DNA of 64,000 nt from Micromonospora_G sp044901685 (lineage in GTDB: Bacteria > Actinomycetota > Actinomycetes > Mycobacteriales > Micromonosporaceae): positions 186,001-250,000 of the forward strand of contig NZ_JBJDPS010000008.1 in assembly GCF_044901685.1 (NCBI RefSeq). Reading direction: 5' to 3'. The notes under the pieces were generated by a model. That model was not told the origin of the DNA, did no database searches, and worked only from the letters and a program-made list of their open reading frames with translations. Made by a program: the position numbers and the translations under genes. The number at the start of each line of letters is the position of its first letter. Within the stretch, counting starts at the first letter, position 1. This document shows, piece by piece, positions 1 through 8,271 of this stretch.

Positions 1-1149
1 CACCAGGGTGCCGAGCGCACCGACGATCGCCCGGGGCGACTGCAACTCCACCGAGAGCTGGCCGGCGCGCCAGGACCGGGCCACCGCCAGCTCCGCCTCG
101 GTCACGCCCTCCCCCTGGGTACGGGTGATTTCGCCGATCGCGTCGACCAGTGCCGGCGCGGTCACCGCGGTCTGCACGTTGCTGGCGACGACAAACCGGC
201 CGAAGCGCCGGGAGAGGCCGAAGTCGGCCCGGATGCCGTAGGTGTACCCGCGCACCTCGCGGAGCAGGTGGTTCAGCCGGGAGGTGAAGGCACCACCGAG
301 CACCGTGCCGACCAGGGTCATCGGCACGTAGTCGGGGTGCGCGCGGTGTGGCGCGGTGTGCCCGATCCGGAGGGTCGACTGCACCGAGCCGGGCCGGTCC
401 ACCACGATGATCCGCCGCTGGCCACCGGGCGGGAGGTCGAGCGGCGGGTCGGCCGGCGGCGCCCCGCCGACGGCTCCGGCGAACGCCGCCGCGCCGAGCG
501 CGTCGAGGTCGATCCGGTCCAGGTCACCCGCGACCAGCAGGGTGCCGGTACGGGTCAGCCACTCGCCGTGGAACGCGCTCACGTCGTCCACACCGATCGC
601 CGCCACCGACTCGGGGTCGCCGTCCAACGGCCGGCCCTGCCTCCGGTCGGCACCGAACAGGTCGGCCCGGAAGGCGGCGTCGGCCCGGGGGCCGGGGTTG
701 GCCCAGTACATCCGGAGCGCGGTCACCTCGTCGTCGCGTACCCGGTTGATGTCGGCCGGGTCGAACCTGGGCGTCCGGACGGCCTCGGCCATCAGTTCCA
801 CGGCGGCCAGCAGCCGGCGCACCGGCACCTGGACCCCGGCCTGGAAGGCGTCCCAGTCGCTACCGACGCTCAGCTCGGTGCCGAGCCCCTCCAGCGCCAG
901 CGCGTACGCGGTCGAGTCCCGACGCGCGGTCCCCTCCTCCAGCGCCTTCGCCAGCACGCCGCCGAGCCCCTCGCGACCGAGCGGCTCCCGCCCGGCGCCC
1001 GCGTCGATCAGCAGCGTGGCCGCCGCCAGGTTGTGGCCGGGCAGGTGGGCGGCGACCACCTCACCGCCGGCCACCGCACGCCGGACCACCCGGGGGAACC
1101 GGTACGGCCGGGGTTCGCCCGTCGCCGGACGGTCAACGATCAGCGTCAT
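1..1149 (-). CDS. M16 family peptidase, non-catalytic subunit (3' end cut by the window)
   Basis: The reading frame starts at an ATG whose first bases overlap the stop of the upstream M16 gene (ATGA) and is still open at base 1, so the C-terminus is missing. About 383 residues are visible. The fold is M16 (pitrilysin/processing peptidase), but the place where active members carry HxxEH reads GLGGVLAKALEEGT, so the zinc-binding residues are gone. Near the end of the visible part, RLNHLLREVRGYTYGIRA matches the Arg/Tyr motif typical of the inactive partner of M16B heterodimers. Established for the family: one subunit carries zinc, the other carries the R/Y pair, and both are needed. Translational coupling to the zinc subunit fits a heterodimer. 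The substrate is unknown; no signal peptide is visible, so the pair probably acts in the cytoplasm. Confidence 0.9.
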   Translation of the reverse strand, partial: MTLIVDRPATGEPRPYRFPRVVRRAVAGGEVVAAHLPGHNLAAATLLIDAGAGREPLGREGLGGVLAKALEEGTARRDSTAYALALEGLGTELSVGSDWDAFQAGVQVPVRRLLAAVELMAEAVRTPRFDPADINRVRDDEVTALRMYWANPGPRADAAFRADLFGADRRQGRPLDGDPESVAAIGVDDVSAFHGEWLTRTGTLLVAGDLDRIDLDALGAAAFAGAVGGAPPADPPLDLPPGGQRRIIVVDRPGSVQSTLRIGHTAPHRAHPDYVPMTLVGTVLGGAFTSRLNHLLREVRGYTYGIRADFGLSRRFGRFVVASNVQTAVTAPALVDAIGEITRTQGEGVTEAELAVARSWRAGQLSVELQSPRAIVGALGTLV

Positions 1150-2438
1150 GCGCTCTCCTCGGGCAGGTAGGTCAGGGTCACCCGGTCCGACGGGCGCAGC
1201 ACCTCGGCGGCCACCTCGGCCAACTGGTCCGCGCCGACCGCCAACCAGTTCGGTAGCCGGTCCGCCGCCCTGGCCGGGTCGCCGAACTGGGTGGCGTACC
1301 GGCCGAGGGTGTCGGCGCGGCCGTCGACCGTCGACAGCGAACGCCACCAGTCGGTGGTGAGCAGGGCGCGGGCGCGGTCCAGCTCCTGACCGGTCACGCC
1401 GCCGTCGGCCAGCTCGTCCACCACCTCGGTCAGCCCGGCGGTCAACTCGTCGGCGCTCACCCCCGGTCGGGCGGTGGCGGTGATGATCAGTGGCGCGGGG
1501 GCGTGCGCCAGGTCCACCCCGTACGAGCCGATGTTGTCCGGCTGGGCCAACCGGGCGCCGTCGGCGAGCCGCTGGTAGAGCCGGCTGCCCCGGCCGCTGC
1601 CGAGCAGGGTGCCGAGCACGGTCACCGCGTCGTACTCCGGGGTGCCGAACGGGTAGGTCCGGTGGGCCAGGTAGACCCTCGGCGCCGGCACCTCGGCGTG
1701 CACGGTCTCGCTGGCCGGTACGCCGGTCGACGGCACCACCAGTCCGTCCGGCGCGGGCGGGATGTCGGGGCGCGGGGCGAGCCGGCCGAAGTACTTCTCG
1801 GCCAGCGCGAAGACCTCGCCGGGCGAGGTGTCGCCGACCACGGTCAGCACCGCGTTGTTCGGCGCGTAGTAGGTGACGTGGAAGTTCTGGAAGGTGGCCA
1901 GGTCGGCGGCGTTCAGGTCGGCCATCGAGCCGATCGTCGAGTGGTGGTACGGATGCCCCGGCGGGTAGAGCAACGGCAGCAGGCGCAGCCAGGCGTCCCC
2001 GTACGGGACGTTCTCGTACCGCTGCCGCCGCTCGTTCTTCACCACCTCGCGCTGGTTGTCCAGCGTCTCCTGGGTGAGCGCCGGCACCAGGCCGCCCATC
2101 CGGTCGGCTTCCAGCCAGAGCACCAGTTCCAGGTGTTCGGCCGGCACGGTGTTGAAGTAGTTGGTCCGGTCCGGGTTGGTGGTCGCGTTGAGCGAGCCGC
2201 CGGAGCCCTGGATCAGCTTCATGTGCTCGGTCTTGGCCACGTTGACCGAGCCCTCGAACATCAGGTGCTCGAACAGGTGGGCGAAGCCGGTCTGGCCGTC
2301 GGGCTCGTGCCGCGACCCGACGTCGTACCAGAGGTTGACCGCGACCACGGGGGCACTGCGGTCCTCACTGACGACCACGCGCAGGCCGTTGTCCAGGCGC
2401 GTGGTCTCGATCGGCCAGGGGTAACCGGTCTCGGGCAT
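1146..2438 (-). CDS. M16 family zinc metallopeptidase, catalytic subunit
   Basis: A 430-residue protein from the ATG that begins MPETGYPW. An in-frame GTG 33 bases further upstream would add eleven unlikely residues. The inverted zinc motif HLFEH lies at residues 54-58, followed by LMFEGS, and a Glu-rich helix (REVVKNERRQ) about 75 residues on supplies the expected third ligand. No signal peptide or membrane segment is seen. It is the active half of an M16B pair; the next gene overlaps by four bases and lacks the motif. The family cleaves short or unfolded peptides inside a clam-shell chamber. On the coding strand TAGCGT lies seven bases before the ATG with no Shine-Dalgarno sequence, which suggests leaderless transcription. 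Confidence 0.93.
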   Translation of the reverse strand: MPETGYPWPIETTRLDNGLRVVVSEDRSAPVVAVNLWYDVGSRHEPDGQTGFAHLFEHLMFEGSVNVAKTEHMKLIQGSGGSLNATTNPDRTNYFNTVPAEHLELVLWLEADRMGGLVPALTQETLDNQREVVKNERRQRYENVPYGDAWLRLLPLLYPPGHPYHHSTIGSMADLNAADLATFQNFHVTYYAPNNAVLTVVGDTSPGEVFALAEKYFGRLAPRPDIPPAPDGLVVPSTGVPASETVHAEVPAPRVYLAHRTYPFGTPEYDAVTVLGTLLGSGRGSRLYQRLADGARLAQPDNIGSYGVDLAHAPAPLIITATARPGVSADELTAGLTEVVDELADGGVTGQELDRARALLTTDWWRSLSTVDGRADTLGRYATQFGDPARAADRLPNWLAVGADQLAEVAAEVLRPSDRVTLTYLPEESA

Positions 2439-2445
2439 GGGCACG

Positions 2446-2451
2446 ACGCTA
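2446..2451 (-). promoter_or_regulatory. Possible -10 box of a leaderless promoter for the M16 pair
   Basis: TAGCGT fits the actinobacterial TAnnnT -10 consensus and ends seven bases before the ATG of the catalytic M16 gene, so transcription would begin at or next to the start codon. No purine-rich ribosome site precedes the ATG. No clear -35 was found. Confidence 0.35.
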
Positions 2452-2504
2452 TCCGATCCGACCACCACCACGGCACAGGTGGCGCCACGCGGCGCCGCAC
2501 CTGT

Positions 2505-2557
2505 GTAAGGAAGGGCCCCTTGTTAACGCTATGCGTTAACAAGGGGCCCTTCCTTAC
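2505..2557. repeat. GGGCCC-core palindrome, copy 1 (divergent intergenic region)
   Basis: Two 25-base arms separated by TAT are perfectly complementary. From outside to centre each arm contains GTAAGGAAGG, GGCCCC and GTTAACGC. Four more copies of the family occur in this window. This copy lies between two genes that both read away from it (the M16 pair and the penicillin-binding protein), so here it cannot be a simple 3' terminator. The remaining 290 bases of this intergenic region hold only a short GGGG/CCCC hairpin near 2575-2595. Confidence 0.95.
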
Positions 2558-2847
2558 CGCCGAACGGGGGAAACGGGGGTCCCCTTCGGGGGAACCTGGC
2601 GACGACGGCCACCGCCGTAGGGCGTGGCAGATCTACTGGGGTACGGATCGGGCGCGCCGACACCGGTCGCCGGGTGGAGCGCCACCGGCACCGGACGTAC
2701 GCGCGCCGGTCGGTCACGTCCGCTGCCGGTCGAACCCGAAGGTGGTCTCGAATGCCCGCGCACCGACACGTTCGCCCGCACCGGGATCCCGACACCGGTC
2801 GGCGCCCCGCCACCCACCGGCTACCCCGGTCCGCCCGGCAGGTACGC

Positions 2848-5004
2848 ATGATCAGGATCGGCACCATGCTGGTCGCCGGTGTCGCGGCCGGGGTGCTGGT
2901 CGCCGCTGCGGCCTTTCCCGCGCTGGCGGTCACCGGGCTGGCGGCCAAGGCCGGGATGGAGGCGTTCGAGAGCCTTCCGGTGGAACTCCGGGTGGCCGAG
3001 GCACCGCAGGCGAGCCGGGTCTTCGCCCGCGACGGGCGCACCCCGCTCGCCGTCTTCTTCGACGAGAACCGCCAGGACGTGCCGCTGGCCGACGTCGCCC
3101 CGGCCATGCGCGACGCCATCGTCGCCGCCGAGGACCACAGCTTCCACCGGCACAAGGGCATCGACCTGCGCGGTTTCCTGCGGGCCCTGGTCGCCAACAC
3201 CGTCGGCGCGCAGCAGGGCGCCTCGACGCTGACCATGCAACTGGTACGGATGTCCGCCACGTACTCGGCGGCCGATCCCGAGACGGTGATCGCGGCGAGC
3301 GAGCACACCAAGGAGCGGAAGCTGCGGGAGATGCGGATGGCCTCGGTGCTGGAGGCGCACCTGGGCAAGGACGAGATCCTCCAGCGCTACCTGAACCTGG
3401 CCCCGTTTGGCCACGGCACCTACGGCGTCTCGGCGGCCAGCCGGTTCTACTTCGGCAAACGCCCCCGGGAGTTGACCGTGCCGGAAGCGGCGGTGCTGGC
3501 GGGACTGGTGAAGTCGCCGAGCTTCTACGACCCGCTGGACCGGACCGGCCCCGGGGCGACGCGGGCGCTCGACCGGCGCGACTGGGTGATCGGCCAGATG
3601 GTGGAGACCGGGGCGATCGACGCGGCGGAGGCGGACGCGGCGCGGGCCGTACCGCTGTCGGTGCAGGGGCGGGTGCCGGCGAACGGTTGTGCCGTCACCG
3701 GCAAGCGGCACTGGGGCTTCTTCTGCGACTACCTCTACCGCTGGTGGCTCGGGCAGGAGACGTTCGGCGCCACCGAGTACGACCGGGAGCGGCGGCTGCG
3801 CGGTGGCGGATACCGGATCGTCAGCAGTCTGGACGCCGAGACGCAGGAGGCAGCGCACCACAACATCGAACGGGAACTGCCGACCGGGGCGCCCCAGGCG
3901 CTGATGCTGGCGGCGGTCGAGCCCGGGACCGGGCGGGTACGCGCGCTCGCCACCAACCGCACCTTCGCCCTGGACGATCCGGCCAAGCCGACCAACGGAC
4001 CGGCGACCGACCCGGCCCGGGCCGCCAACGGTGCCCGGGGCACCTATCCCCTTACCACCAATCCGCTGCTCACCGGTGGCGGGGACGTCCACGGTTACCA
4101 GGCCGGCTCCACCTTCAAGATCTTCACTGTGGTGGCCGCCCTGGAACAGGGCATCCCGCTGTCCCACTCGATCGACGCCCGGCAGCGCTACGAGTCGTCG
4201 TACACGGTCGAGCCGGGCAGTCCGGCGGCCTGCCCCGGCAGCGACCGCTACTGCCCGCGCAACTACGAGGAGGAGATGGCCGGTCGGCACGACATGTGGA
4301 CCGCGCTCGGGGCCTCGGTGAACACCTACTTCGTACCGCTGGTCGAACGGGTGGGGGCGGCGAACGCGGTGGACGTGGCCCGGCGACTCGGGATCGGCTT
4401 CCGGGCCCCGGCCGACGCGGCGCTCGCCGACGACCGGAAGTCGGCCGACCGCTGGGGGGCGTTCACCCTCGGCGTCTCGGCGACCACACCCTTGGACCTG
4501 GCCAACGCGTACGCCACCCTGGCCGCCGGTGGACGGCACTGCGTACCGACACCGGTGCAGGAGATCAGGGACCGGTCCGGCGGCCGGCTCGACGCCGTAC
4601 GCCCACGCTGTGACCAGGCGGTCCGGCCGGAGGTCGCGTACGCGGCCATCGACGCGGCCCGGTGCCCGGTCGGCGACCGGTCCACCGCAGACCGGTGCCG
4701 GGAGTCGACGGCGGGTGACACGCGGCGCCTGGTCGGGCATCCGGTCGCGGGCAAGAGCGGAACCACCGACGGCCGCCGGACCGCCTCCCTGGTGGTAACC
4801 ACGACCTCGCTCACCGTCGCCGGCATCCTGGCCGATCCGGACTGGCCGGAGGGAACCGTCGAGATGCCCCGCGAGGTGGTCAACCCCGCGGTCGGCCAGA
4901 CGCTCGCGGCGGCAATGCGCGAGCAGCCCGAACGGGACTTCCCGAGGGCGTCGGCGGAGCTGATGGGGTTTCCGGTCCGGGGAGAGTCGCCGCCGGACCG
5001 CTGA
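2848..5004 (+). CDS. Class A penicillin-binding protein (glycosyltransferase/transpeptidase)
   Basis: The 718-residue product starts at an ATG beginning MIRIGTML; the frame stays open upstream, but that stretch is arginine-rich and does not look like protein. A single N-terminal membrane anchor (about residues 7-33) is followed by a GT51 glycosyltransferase domain with EDHSF at 95-99 (catalytic Glu95), then QGASTLTMQ and a KERKLREM helix. The transpeptidase domain has STFK at 421-424 (nucleophile Ser421), SVN at 490-492 and KSGTT at 636-640. All catalytic motifs are intact. It polymerises and crosslinks peptidoglycan at the outer face of the membrane. There is no C-terminal PASTA domain, unlike PonA1-like actinobacterial PBPs. 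It stands alone, followed by a perfect hairpin. Confidence 0.94.
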   Translation: MIRIGTMLVAGVAAGVLVAAAAFPALAVTGLAAKAGMEAFESLPVELRVAEAPQASRVFARDGRTPLAVFFDENRQDVPLADVAPAMRDAIVAAEDHSFHRHKGIDLRGFLRALVANTVGAQQGASTLTMQLVRMSATYSAADPETVIAASEHTKERKLREMRMASVLEAHLGKDEILQRYLNLAPFGHGTYGVSAASRFYFGKRPRELTVPEAAVLAGLVKSPSFYDPLDRTGPGATRALDRRDWVIGQMVETGAIDAAEADAARAVPLSVQGRVPANGCAVTGKRHWGFFCDYLYRWWLGQETFGATEYDRERRLRGGGYRIVSSLDAETQEAAHHNIERELPTGAPQALMLAAVEPGTGRVRALATNRTFALDDPAKPTNGPATDPARAANGARGTYPLTTNPLLTGGGDVHGYQAGSTFKIFTVVAALEQGIPLSHSIDARQRYESSYTVEPGSPAACPGSDRYCPRNYEEEMAGRHDMWTALGASVNTYFVPLVERVGAANAVDVARRLGIGFRAPADAALADDRKSADRWGAFTLGVSATTPLDLANAYATLAAGGRHCVPTPVQEIRDRSGGRLDAVRPRCDQAVRPEVAYAAIDAARCPVGDRSTADRCRESTAGDTRRLVGHPVAGKSGTTDGRRTASLVVTTTSLTVAGILADPDWPEGTVEMPREVVNPAVGQTLAAAMREQPERDFPRASAELMGFPVRGESPPDR

Positions 5005-5030
5005 CCGGGCCTGGGGAGGTCGCCCGAGAA

Positions 5031-5060
5031 TGCCGCCCACGACCGACGTCGTGGGCGGCA
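5031..5060 (+). terminator. Perfect hairpin after the penicillin-binding protein gene
   Basis: The 13-base arms TGCCGCCCACGAC and GTCGTGGGCGGCA pair perfectly around CGAC, 26 bases after the stop codon. There is no T-run, as is common for actinobacterial I-shaped terminators. Confidence 0.7.
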
Positions 5061-5114
5061 CGGACGACACCGTCGGCACGGACAAGACCGTCGGCGGCAC
5101 GGACGAAACGGTGC

Positions 5115-5154
5115 AAAAAAATTACGCCGCCCACGGCTGTTGCCATGGGCGGCG
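5115..5154 (-). terminator. Rho-independent terminator reading leftward
   Basis: Read on the minus strand, 12-base arms (CGCCGCCCATGG / CCGTGGGCGGCG, one U-G wobble) are followed by TAA and seven Ts. On the plus strand the same stem has a C-A mismatch and the A-run lies upstream, so the element favours leftward transcripts. The nearest leftward gene ends about 500 bases away (DUF1360), with a rightward gene in between. The arm shares GCCGCCCACG with the neighbouring hairpin. The rest of the 5005-5408 gap shows only GACNNNACCGTCGGC-like short repeats. Confidence 0.65.
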
Positions 5155-5408
5155 CGGGTGTCGGTGTGCAGGTCGCCTCTCGGCGAGTGGCACGACGCGG
5201 CTCCAGCCGAACGGTATTCCGCGAGGGCTATTAGGTGAGGCCCGGGGACACTGGTCACACCGACAGTCATCACAACGACCCAACCCCGGTCGGGATTCCG
5301 GCTGACACTGTGGTCCATGTCACCATGTGTCGCACCGACGGGGGTACGTCCGCACGCGTCCCCCGGCCGGCGCGTTTGCCCGAGCCCGTACCGGGTAGCT
5401 GGGCTTGC

Positions 5409-5615
5409 GTGACCGACGACCAGCTTCGTCCCGACCTCGACGACCTGCTCGACGACCTCTACGACGGGCAGGAGCGGGTCACCCAGGGGGAGATCCACCG
5501 GCGCGCGGTGGCGGCCGAGTTGCCGGCCGAGCTACTGACCAGGATCACCGCCATGCCCGAGGGCGAGTACGCGGTCGACGAGGCGGCCGAACTGCTCGGC
5601 GGCACCTCGGCCTGA
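5409..5615 (+). CDS. Small acidic conserved protein, function unknown
   Basis: The 68-residue product starts from GTG (VTDDQLRPDLDDLL). The frame is open further upstream, but that part has non-coding composition. The N-terminal half is rich in Asp and Leu (DLDDLLDDLYDG) and predicted helical; the C-terminal half reads AELLTRITAMPEGEYAVDEA. No cysteines, membrane segment or catalytic motif can be seen. I recognise it only as a type of small protein common in actinobacteria; no function is assigned. It is convergent with the DUF1360 gene, which ends 42 bases downstream. Confidence 0.6.
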   Translation: MTDDQLRPDLDDLLDDLYDGQERVTQGEIHRRAVAAELPAELLTRITAMPEGEYAVDEAAELLGGTSA

Positions 5616-5657
5616 GCACGGGCACCCCTCGGCCCCCGACGGTCAGTGCCCCGACGG

Positions 5658-6200
5658 TCAGTCGTCGTCCCGTTCCGGTACGGCACCGCCGTCGGCCTTG
5701 CGCTGCGCGGTCGCGTACGCCAGTTGCAGGAAGTCGGAGGCGGCCACCGAGGTCAGTGCGGTGGCCACCAGCCGGGTCAGCCGAGGGGCGAGCACCAGCC
5801 CACCGGTGAGCCCTGTGGCCACCCAGACGGCCAGGCAGAACGGGCAGCTCAGCAGTTCGCCGAGCGCGTGCCTGGTCCCGCTGCCCTGGTCACGTACCTG
5901 TTCCATCACCTCGCCGTGGCCGATCGGCCGGTCGTAGCTGGTGAACGGGGCACGCAACGGGCTGGTGATGGCGTCCTTGCTGAGCAGCCGGCTGAGCTTG
6001 TGGGTGGCGATGCCGAGCAGCACGACGTCCGAGGTCGACGGCGCCTGCGGCACCGGGGTACGGGTGACCCGCACCACGGCGGTCAGCCCGGCGATGACCC
6101 CGCCGTAGGCGCCGAGCGCGACCAGGTAACCGCCGAGCGGCCGGTGCTCGTGCGGCGCGTACGCCCGGCGCAGCCGTGCCACCCTGCCCCGTACATCCAT
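5658..6200 (-). CDS. DUF1360 family membrane protein
   Basis: A 180-residue protein. After an Arg-rich N-terminus (about residues 1-25) there are membrane segments near 30-45, 55-80 and 125-165. GIATHKLSRLLSKDAITSP and LLSCPFCLAVWVA are the conserved stretches I associate with DUF1360 (small membrane proteins first noted in sporulating Bacillus). The CPFC pair could bind metal or form a disulfide. The function of the family is unknown. It is the last gene of a leftward run with the SRPBCC and DUF6158-like genes, though an 83-base gap separates it from them. Confidence 0.8.
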   Translation of the reverse strand: MDVRGRVARLRRAYAPHEHRPLGGYLVALGAYGGVIAGLTAVVRVTRTPVPQAPSTSDVVLLGIATHKLSRLLSKDAITSPLRAPFTSYDRPIGHGEVMEQVRDQGSGTRHALGELLSCPFCLAVWVATGLTGGLVLAPRLTRLVATALTSVAASDFLQLAYATAQRKADGGAVPERDDD

Positions 6201-6283
6201 TCGCGGTCCCCTCGCGACAATATCGATCCGGTGACAAGTTCGGCGCGGCTCAACCCGAGGTCAGGCTCAAGCCGAGGTCAGGC

Positions 6284-6619
6284 TCAACCCGGGGTCAGGT
6301 TCTCCGCGACCTCGCGGGCCAGGTTCACCAGCGACTCGTCGGCGAGCCGGTCGAGTCCCCGGTCCGGCTGGTCGGCCTCAAGCTCCAGCCGTACGTTGGC
6401 CCCACCGGCGTCGGTGGAGCGGACCTGGAGCCGGGCCGACCAGTTCGGCGAGCCCCTGGTCTCCCAGTGCGCCCCGAGCGCGCCGGTGACCCGGGCCGGC
6501 GTGCCGCCGTCGGTGCGCAGCGGCGCCGGGAGCCAGGCGCCGACCCGGTCCGGGTCGGTGGCGGTGTTGAAGACCACCTCCGGTGGTGCGTCCATCCCCC
6601 GCTCGGCGTGCGCGGTCAT
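6284..6619 (-). CDS. SRPBCC (START-like) family protein
   Basis: The 111-residue product begins MTAHAERGMDAPPEVVFNTATDPDR, the usual first strand and helix of polyketide-cyclase/START-like folds (x-A-P-x-x-V-F-x-x-x-x-D-P). It ends in the long C-terminal helix (LVNLAREVAENL) that closes the hydrophobic cavity. Family members bind small hydrophobic ligands; no ligand can be read from the sequence. It starts one base after the stop of the upstream DUF6158-like gene, so the two are almost certainly cotranscribed. Confidence 0.78.
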   Translation of the reverse strand: MTAHAERGMDAPPEVVFNTATDPDRVGAWLPAPLRTDGGTPARVTGALGAHWETRGSPNWSARLQVRSTDAGGANVRLELEADQPDRGLDRLADESLVNLAREVAENLTPG

Positions 6620-6620
6620 G

Positions 6621-6977
6621 TCAGTCCCCGTCCCGCAGCCGGGACGGGTCGACCTCTCGACCCGGGTGCCGGCTGAGATATTCGGTCTCCAGCTCGGCGG
6701 TACGGCGCAGATGGTTGGCGAGCGCCGTGTCGGCGGCGTGCCGGAGGGTGTCCAGCCGGGTTCGGTGCAGGCTGTGCAGTTCTCGGATCAGGTCCTCGTC
6801 GCCGAGTTCGGCCGGGTCGATGCCGAGATCCTCGGCCTCCTCGACCACGACGTAACCCGCCGCGACCGGATCCCGGTCGCGCAGATGGTCGCCGTCCCAC
6901 TCACCCACCCGCTGCTCGGGACTGTCGTCGGCGGACCCACCCGTCCCGAACCGGGCACCTCGCGCTGAATCGGTCAT
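6621..6977 (-). CDS. DUF6158-like conserved actinobacterial protein
   Basis: A 118-residue soluble protein starting MTDSARGARFGTGG from an ATG preceded by GGGGGCGAGG. It has a disordered N-terminus, an acidic middle (EEAEDLGIDPAELGDEDL) and a long charged helix (LHSLHRTRLDTLRHAADTAL) ending in a YLSRHPGREVDP tail. The pattern matches a conserved actinobacterial family I recall as DUF6158. Its role is unknown. The frame continues far upstream, but over the oppositely oriented membrane-protein gene, so the internal ATG is chosen. Confidence 0.68.
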   Translation of the reverse strand: MTDSARGARFGTGGSADDSPEQRVGEWDGDHLRDRDPVAAGYVVVEEAEDLGIDPAELGDEDLIRELHSLHRTRLDTLRHAADTALANHLRRTAELETEYLSRHPGREVDPSRLRDGD

Positions 6978-7099
6978 CCTCGCCCCCGCTAACTCGACTG
7001 GGTTGGCGACTGGACGGTTGCCCACCCCGGGTACGCCCCAAACCACACCTCGACGGGCGCTACTACGACGCCACGTCGGAGAGTCGGCCCGATCGCCGG

Positions 7100-7105
7100 T
7101 ACGCT
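7100..7105 (+). promoter_or_regulatory. -10 box of a probable leaderless promoter
   Basis: TACGCT (TAnnnT) ends eight bases before the ATG of the next gene, with only CTAGAGCC in between and no ribosome site. This arrangement is typical of leaderless actinobacterial mRNAs. Confidence 0.45.
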
Positions 7106-7113
7106 CTAGAGCC

Positions 7114-7527
7114 ATGAGACGGCTGTGGACACCGGCGTGGATCGGCCGCCACGTGCTCACCCTCGTGCTCGTGGCCGGCTTCCTGGCGCTCGGCTGGTGG
7201 CAGATCAGCCGGGCGGCGGCCGGCAACACGCTCAGTTGGGCGTACGCGATCGAGTGGCCGGTCTTCGCCGGTTTCGTGATCTTCCTCTGGATTCGCGAGG
7301 CCCGGCACACCCTGCGTCCCGGCGAGCCCGCCGACCCCACGCCGCCACCTCCCCCGGCCGGAGCCCCCGGCGTACGCCGCCCGGTGCGCTCGGCCCGTAC
7401 CGCCCGCGTCCTGGTGCCGGCGGCGGAGGAGAGCGACCCCGAACTGAGCGAGTACAACCACTACCTGTCGTGGTTGAACGCGAACCCGGGCGCCAAGCCC
7501 GGCGACTACCCCGGCCCCGGCCGGTAG
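7114..7527 (+). CDS. Two-TM conserved membrane protein, function unknown
   Basis: A 137-residue protein with two hydrophobic segments, about residues 10-32 and 43-60, and a cytosolic tail. The tail has a proline run (PTPPPPPAGAP) and a conserved end, ELSEYNHYLSWLNANPGAKPGDY. The chosen ATG (MRRLWTPAWIGRHV) lies just after a TAnnnT box; upstream in-frame codons run into the opposite gene. The N-terminal ALGWWQISRA resembles the first strand of SURF1-like proteins, but the rest of that family is missing. It sits 16 bases before a DUF3817 membrane gene and is probably cotranscribed with it. Confidence 0.8.
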   Translation: MRRLWTPAWIGRHVLTLVLVAGFLALGWWQISRAAAGNTLSWAYAIEWPVFAGFVIFLWIREARHTLRPGEPADPTPPPPPAGAPGVRRPVRSARTARVLVPAAEESDPELSEYNHYLSWLNANPGAKPGDYPGPGR

Positions 7528-7543
7528 GAAGGAACGGAACGAA

Positions 7544-7879
7544 GTGGGCGCAGCCCTGACCCGATACCGTGTGATCGCCTATGTGGTGGGCGTCGTGCTG
7601 ATCATGCTCGTGGTGGTGGGCATGCCGTTGAAGTACGGCTGGGACCAGCCGGTGGTGGTGGAGACGGTCGGACCGGCACACGGCTTCCTGTACATGGTCT
7701 ACCTGGTGGCCGCGTTCGACGTGACCCGGCGGGCGAAGTGGCCACTGGGGCAGATGTTGCTGGTGATGCTCGCCGGCACCGTGCCGTTCGTGTCGTTCTA
7801 CGCCGAGCGGGTGGTACACCGGCGGATCAGCGCCCAGGCGCGGGAGGAGCAGCCCACACCGCAGACCGTGGCCGGCTGA
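7544..7879 (+). CDS. DUF3817 integral membrane protein
   Basis: A 111-residue protein from GTG, preceded by AGGAAGG. It has three hydrophobic helices (about residues 8-27, 45-60 and 70-90) with the family hallmarks GPAHGFLYMVYLVAAFD and FYAERVV. DUF3817 (YdzA-like) proteins are small inner-membrane proteins of unknown function. The tail after residue 92 is hydrophilic and probably cytosolic. It follows closely on the preceding membrane gene. Confidence 0.85.
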   Translation: MGAALTRYRVIAYVVGVVLIMLVVVGMPLKYGWDQPVVVETVGPAHGFLYMVYLVAAFDVTRRAKWPLGQMLLVMLAGTVPFVSFYAERVVHRRISAQAREEQPTPQTVAG

Positions 7880-8021
7880 CCCCCGGCCGGTCCGGCGCGT
7901 GGGTGCCCCTCCCGCACGGCGGTGGGGTCGTGTCGCACGCGCACCCACGCCCCGGTGCTGGACCGTCCTGAGTGAACCGTGAGCGGCGACGTGAATCGCC
8001 ACGGCGAGCCGGTCGTCCGCC

Positions 8022-8055
8022 GTACCGGTCGCCGCCGGACCAGAGCGACCGGTAC
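8022..8055 (-). terminator. Hairpin after the DUF397 gene
   Basis: Perfect 11-base arms (GTACCGGTCGC / GCGACCGGTAC) flank a 12-base loop, 15 bases past the leftward DUF397 stop and between convergent genes. There is no U-run. Confidence 0.5.
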
Positions 8056-8070
8056 GGGTGGAACCACGAC

Positions 8071-8271
8071 TCAGTTTCGGTCGAACTCCCGTGCCCGCAG
8101 CGTGCCGACAAACGCCTGCCAGGCGGTGGCTGAGAAGACGACGTGTCGTTGCGGGTCGGTCGAGTTCCGCACCGCCATACCGGCCGCCACCTCGGCAACC
8201 TCGACACACTTCTGCGATTCGCAACGAGTGCTCTTCCGCCACGTACCCGTGACGGGACCCGGCTGCGACAT
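8071..8271 (-). CDS. DUF397 domain protein
   Basis: The 66-residue product starts at an ATG preceded by GAGGAGG. The longer open frame upstream crosses the promoter region and is not used. It has the DUF397 signatures WRKSTRC, CVEVAEV, VRNSTDP and F-SATAWQAFV. DUF397 proteins pair with HTH/DUF5753 regulators in streptomycetes and relatives; the characterised pair Scr1/Scr2 resembles a toxin-antitoxin arrangement and related WhiJ/BldB-type genes influence development. Here the DUF397 gene is divergent from its partner, unlike the overlapping pair near 28 kb. Confidence 0.88.
   Translation of the reverse strand: MSQPGPVTGTWRKSTRCESQKCVEVAEVAAGMAVRNSTDPQRHVVFSATAWQAFVGTLRAREFDRN

Noticed and set aside
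1503..4613. 1036-codon open frame running through the M16 and PBP genes
   Set aside because: It covers antisense and out-of-frame sequence of two clear genes, is Arg/Gly-rich and has no recognisable domain.
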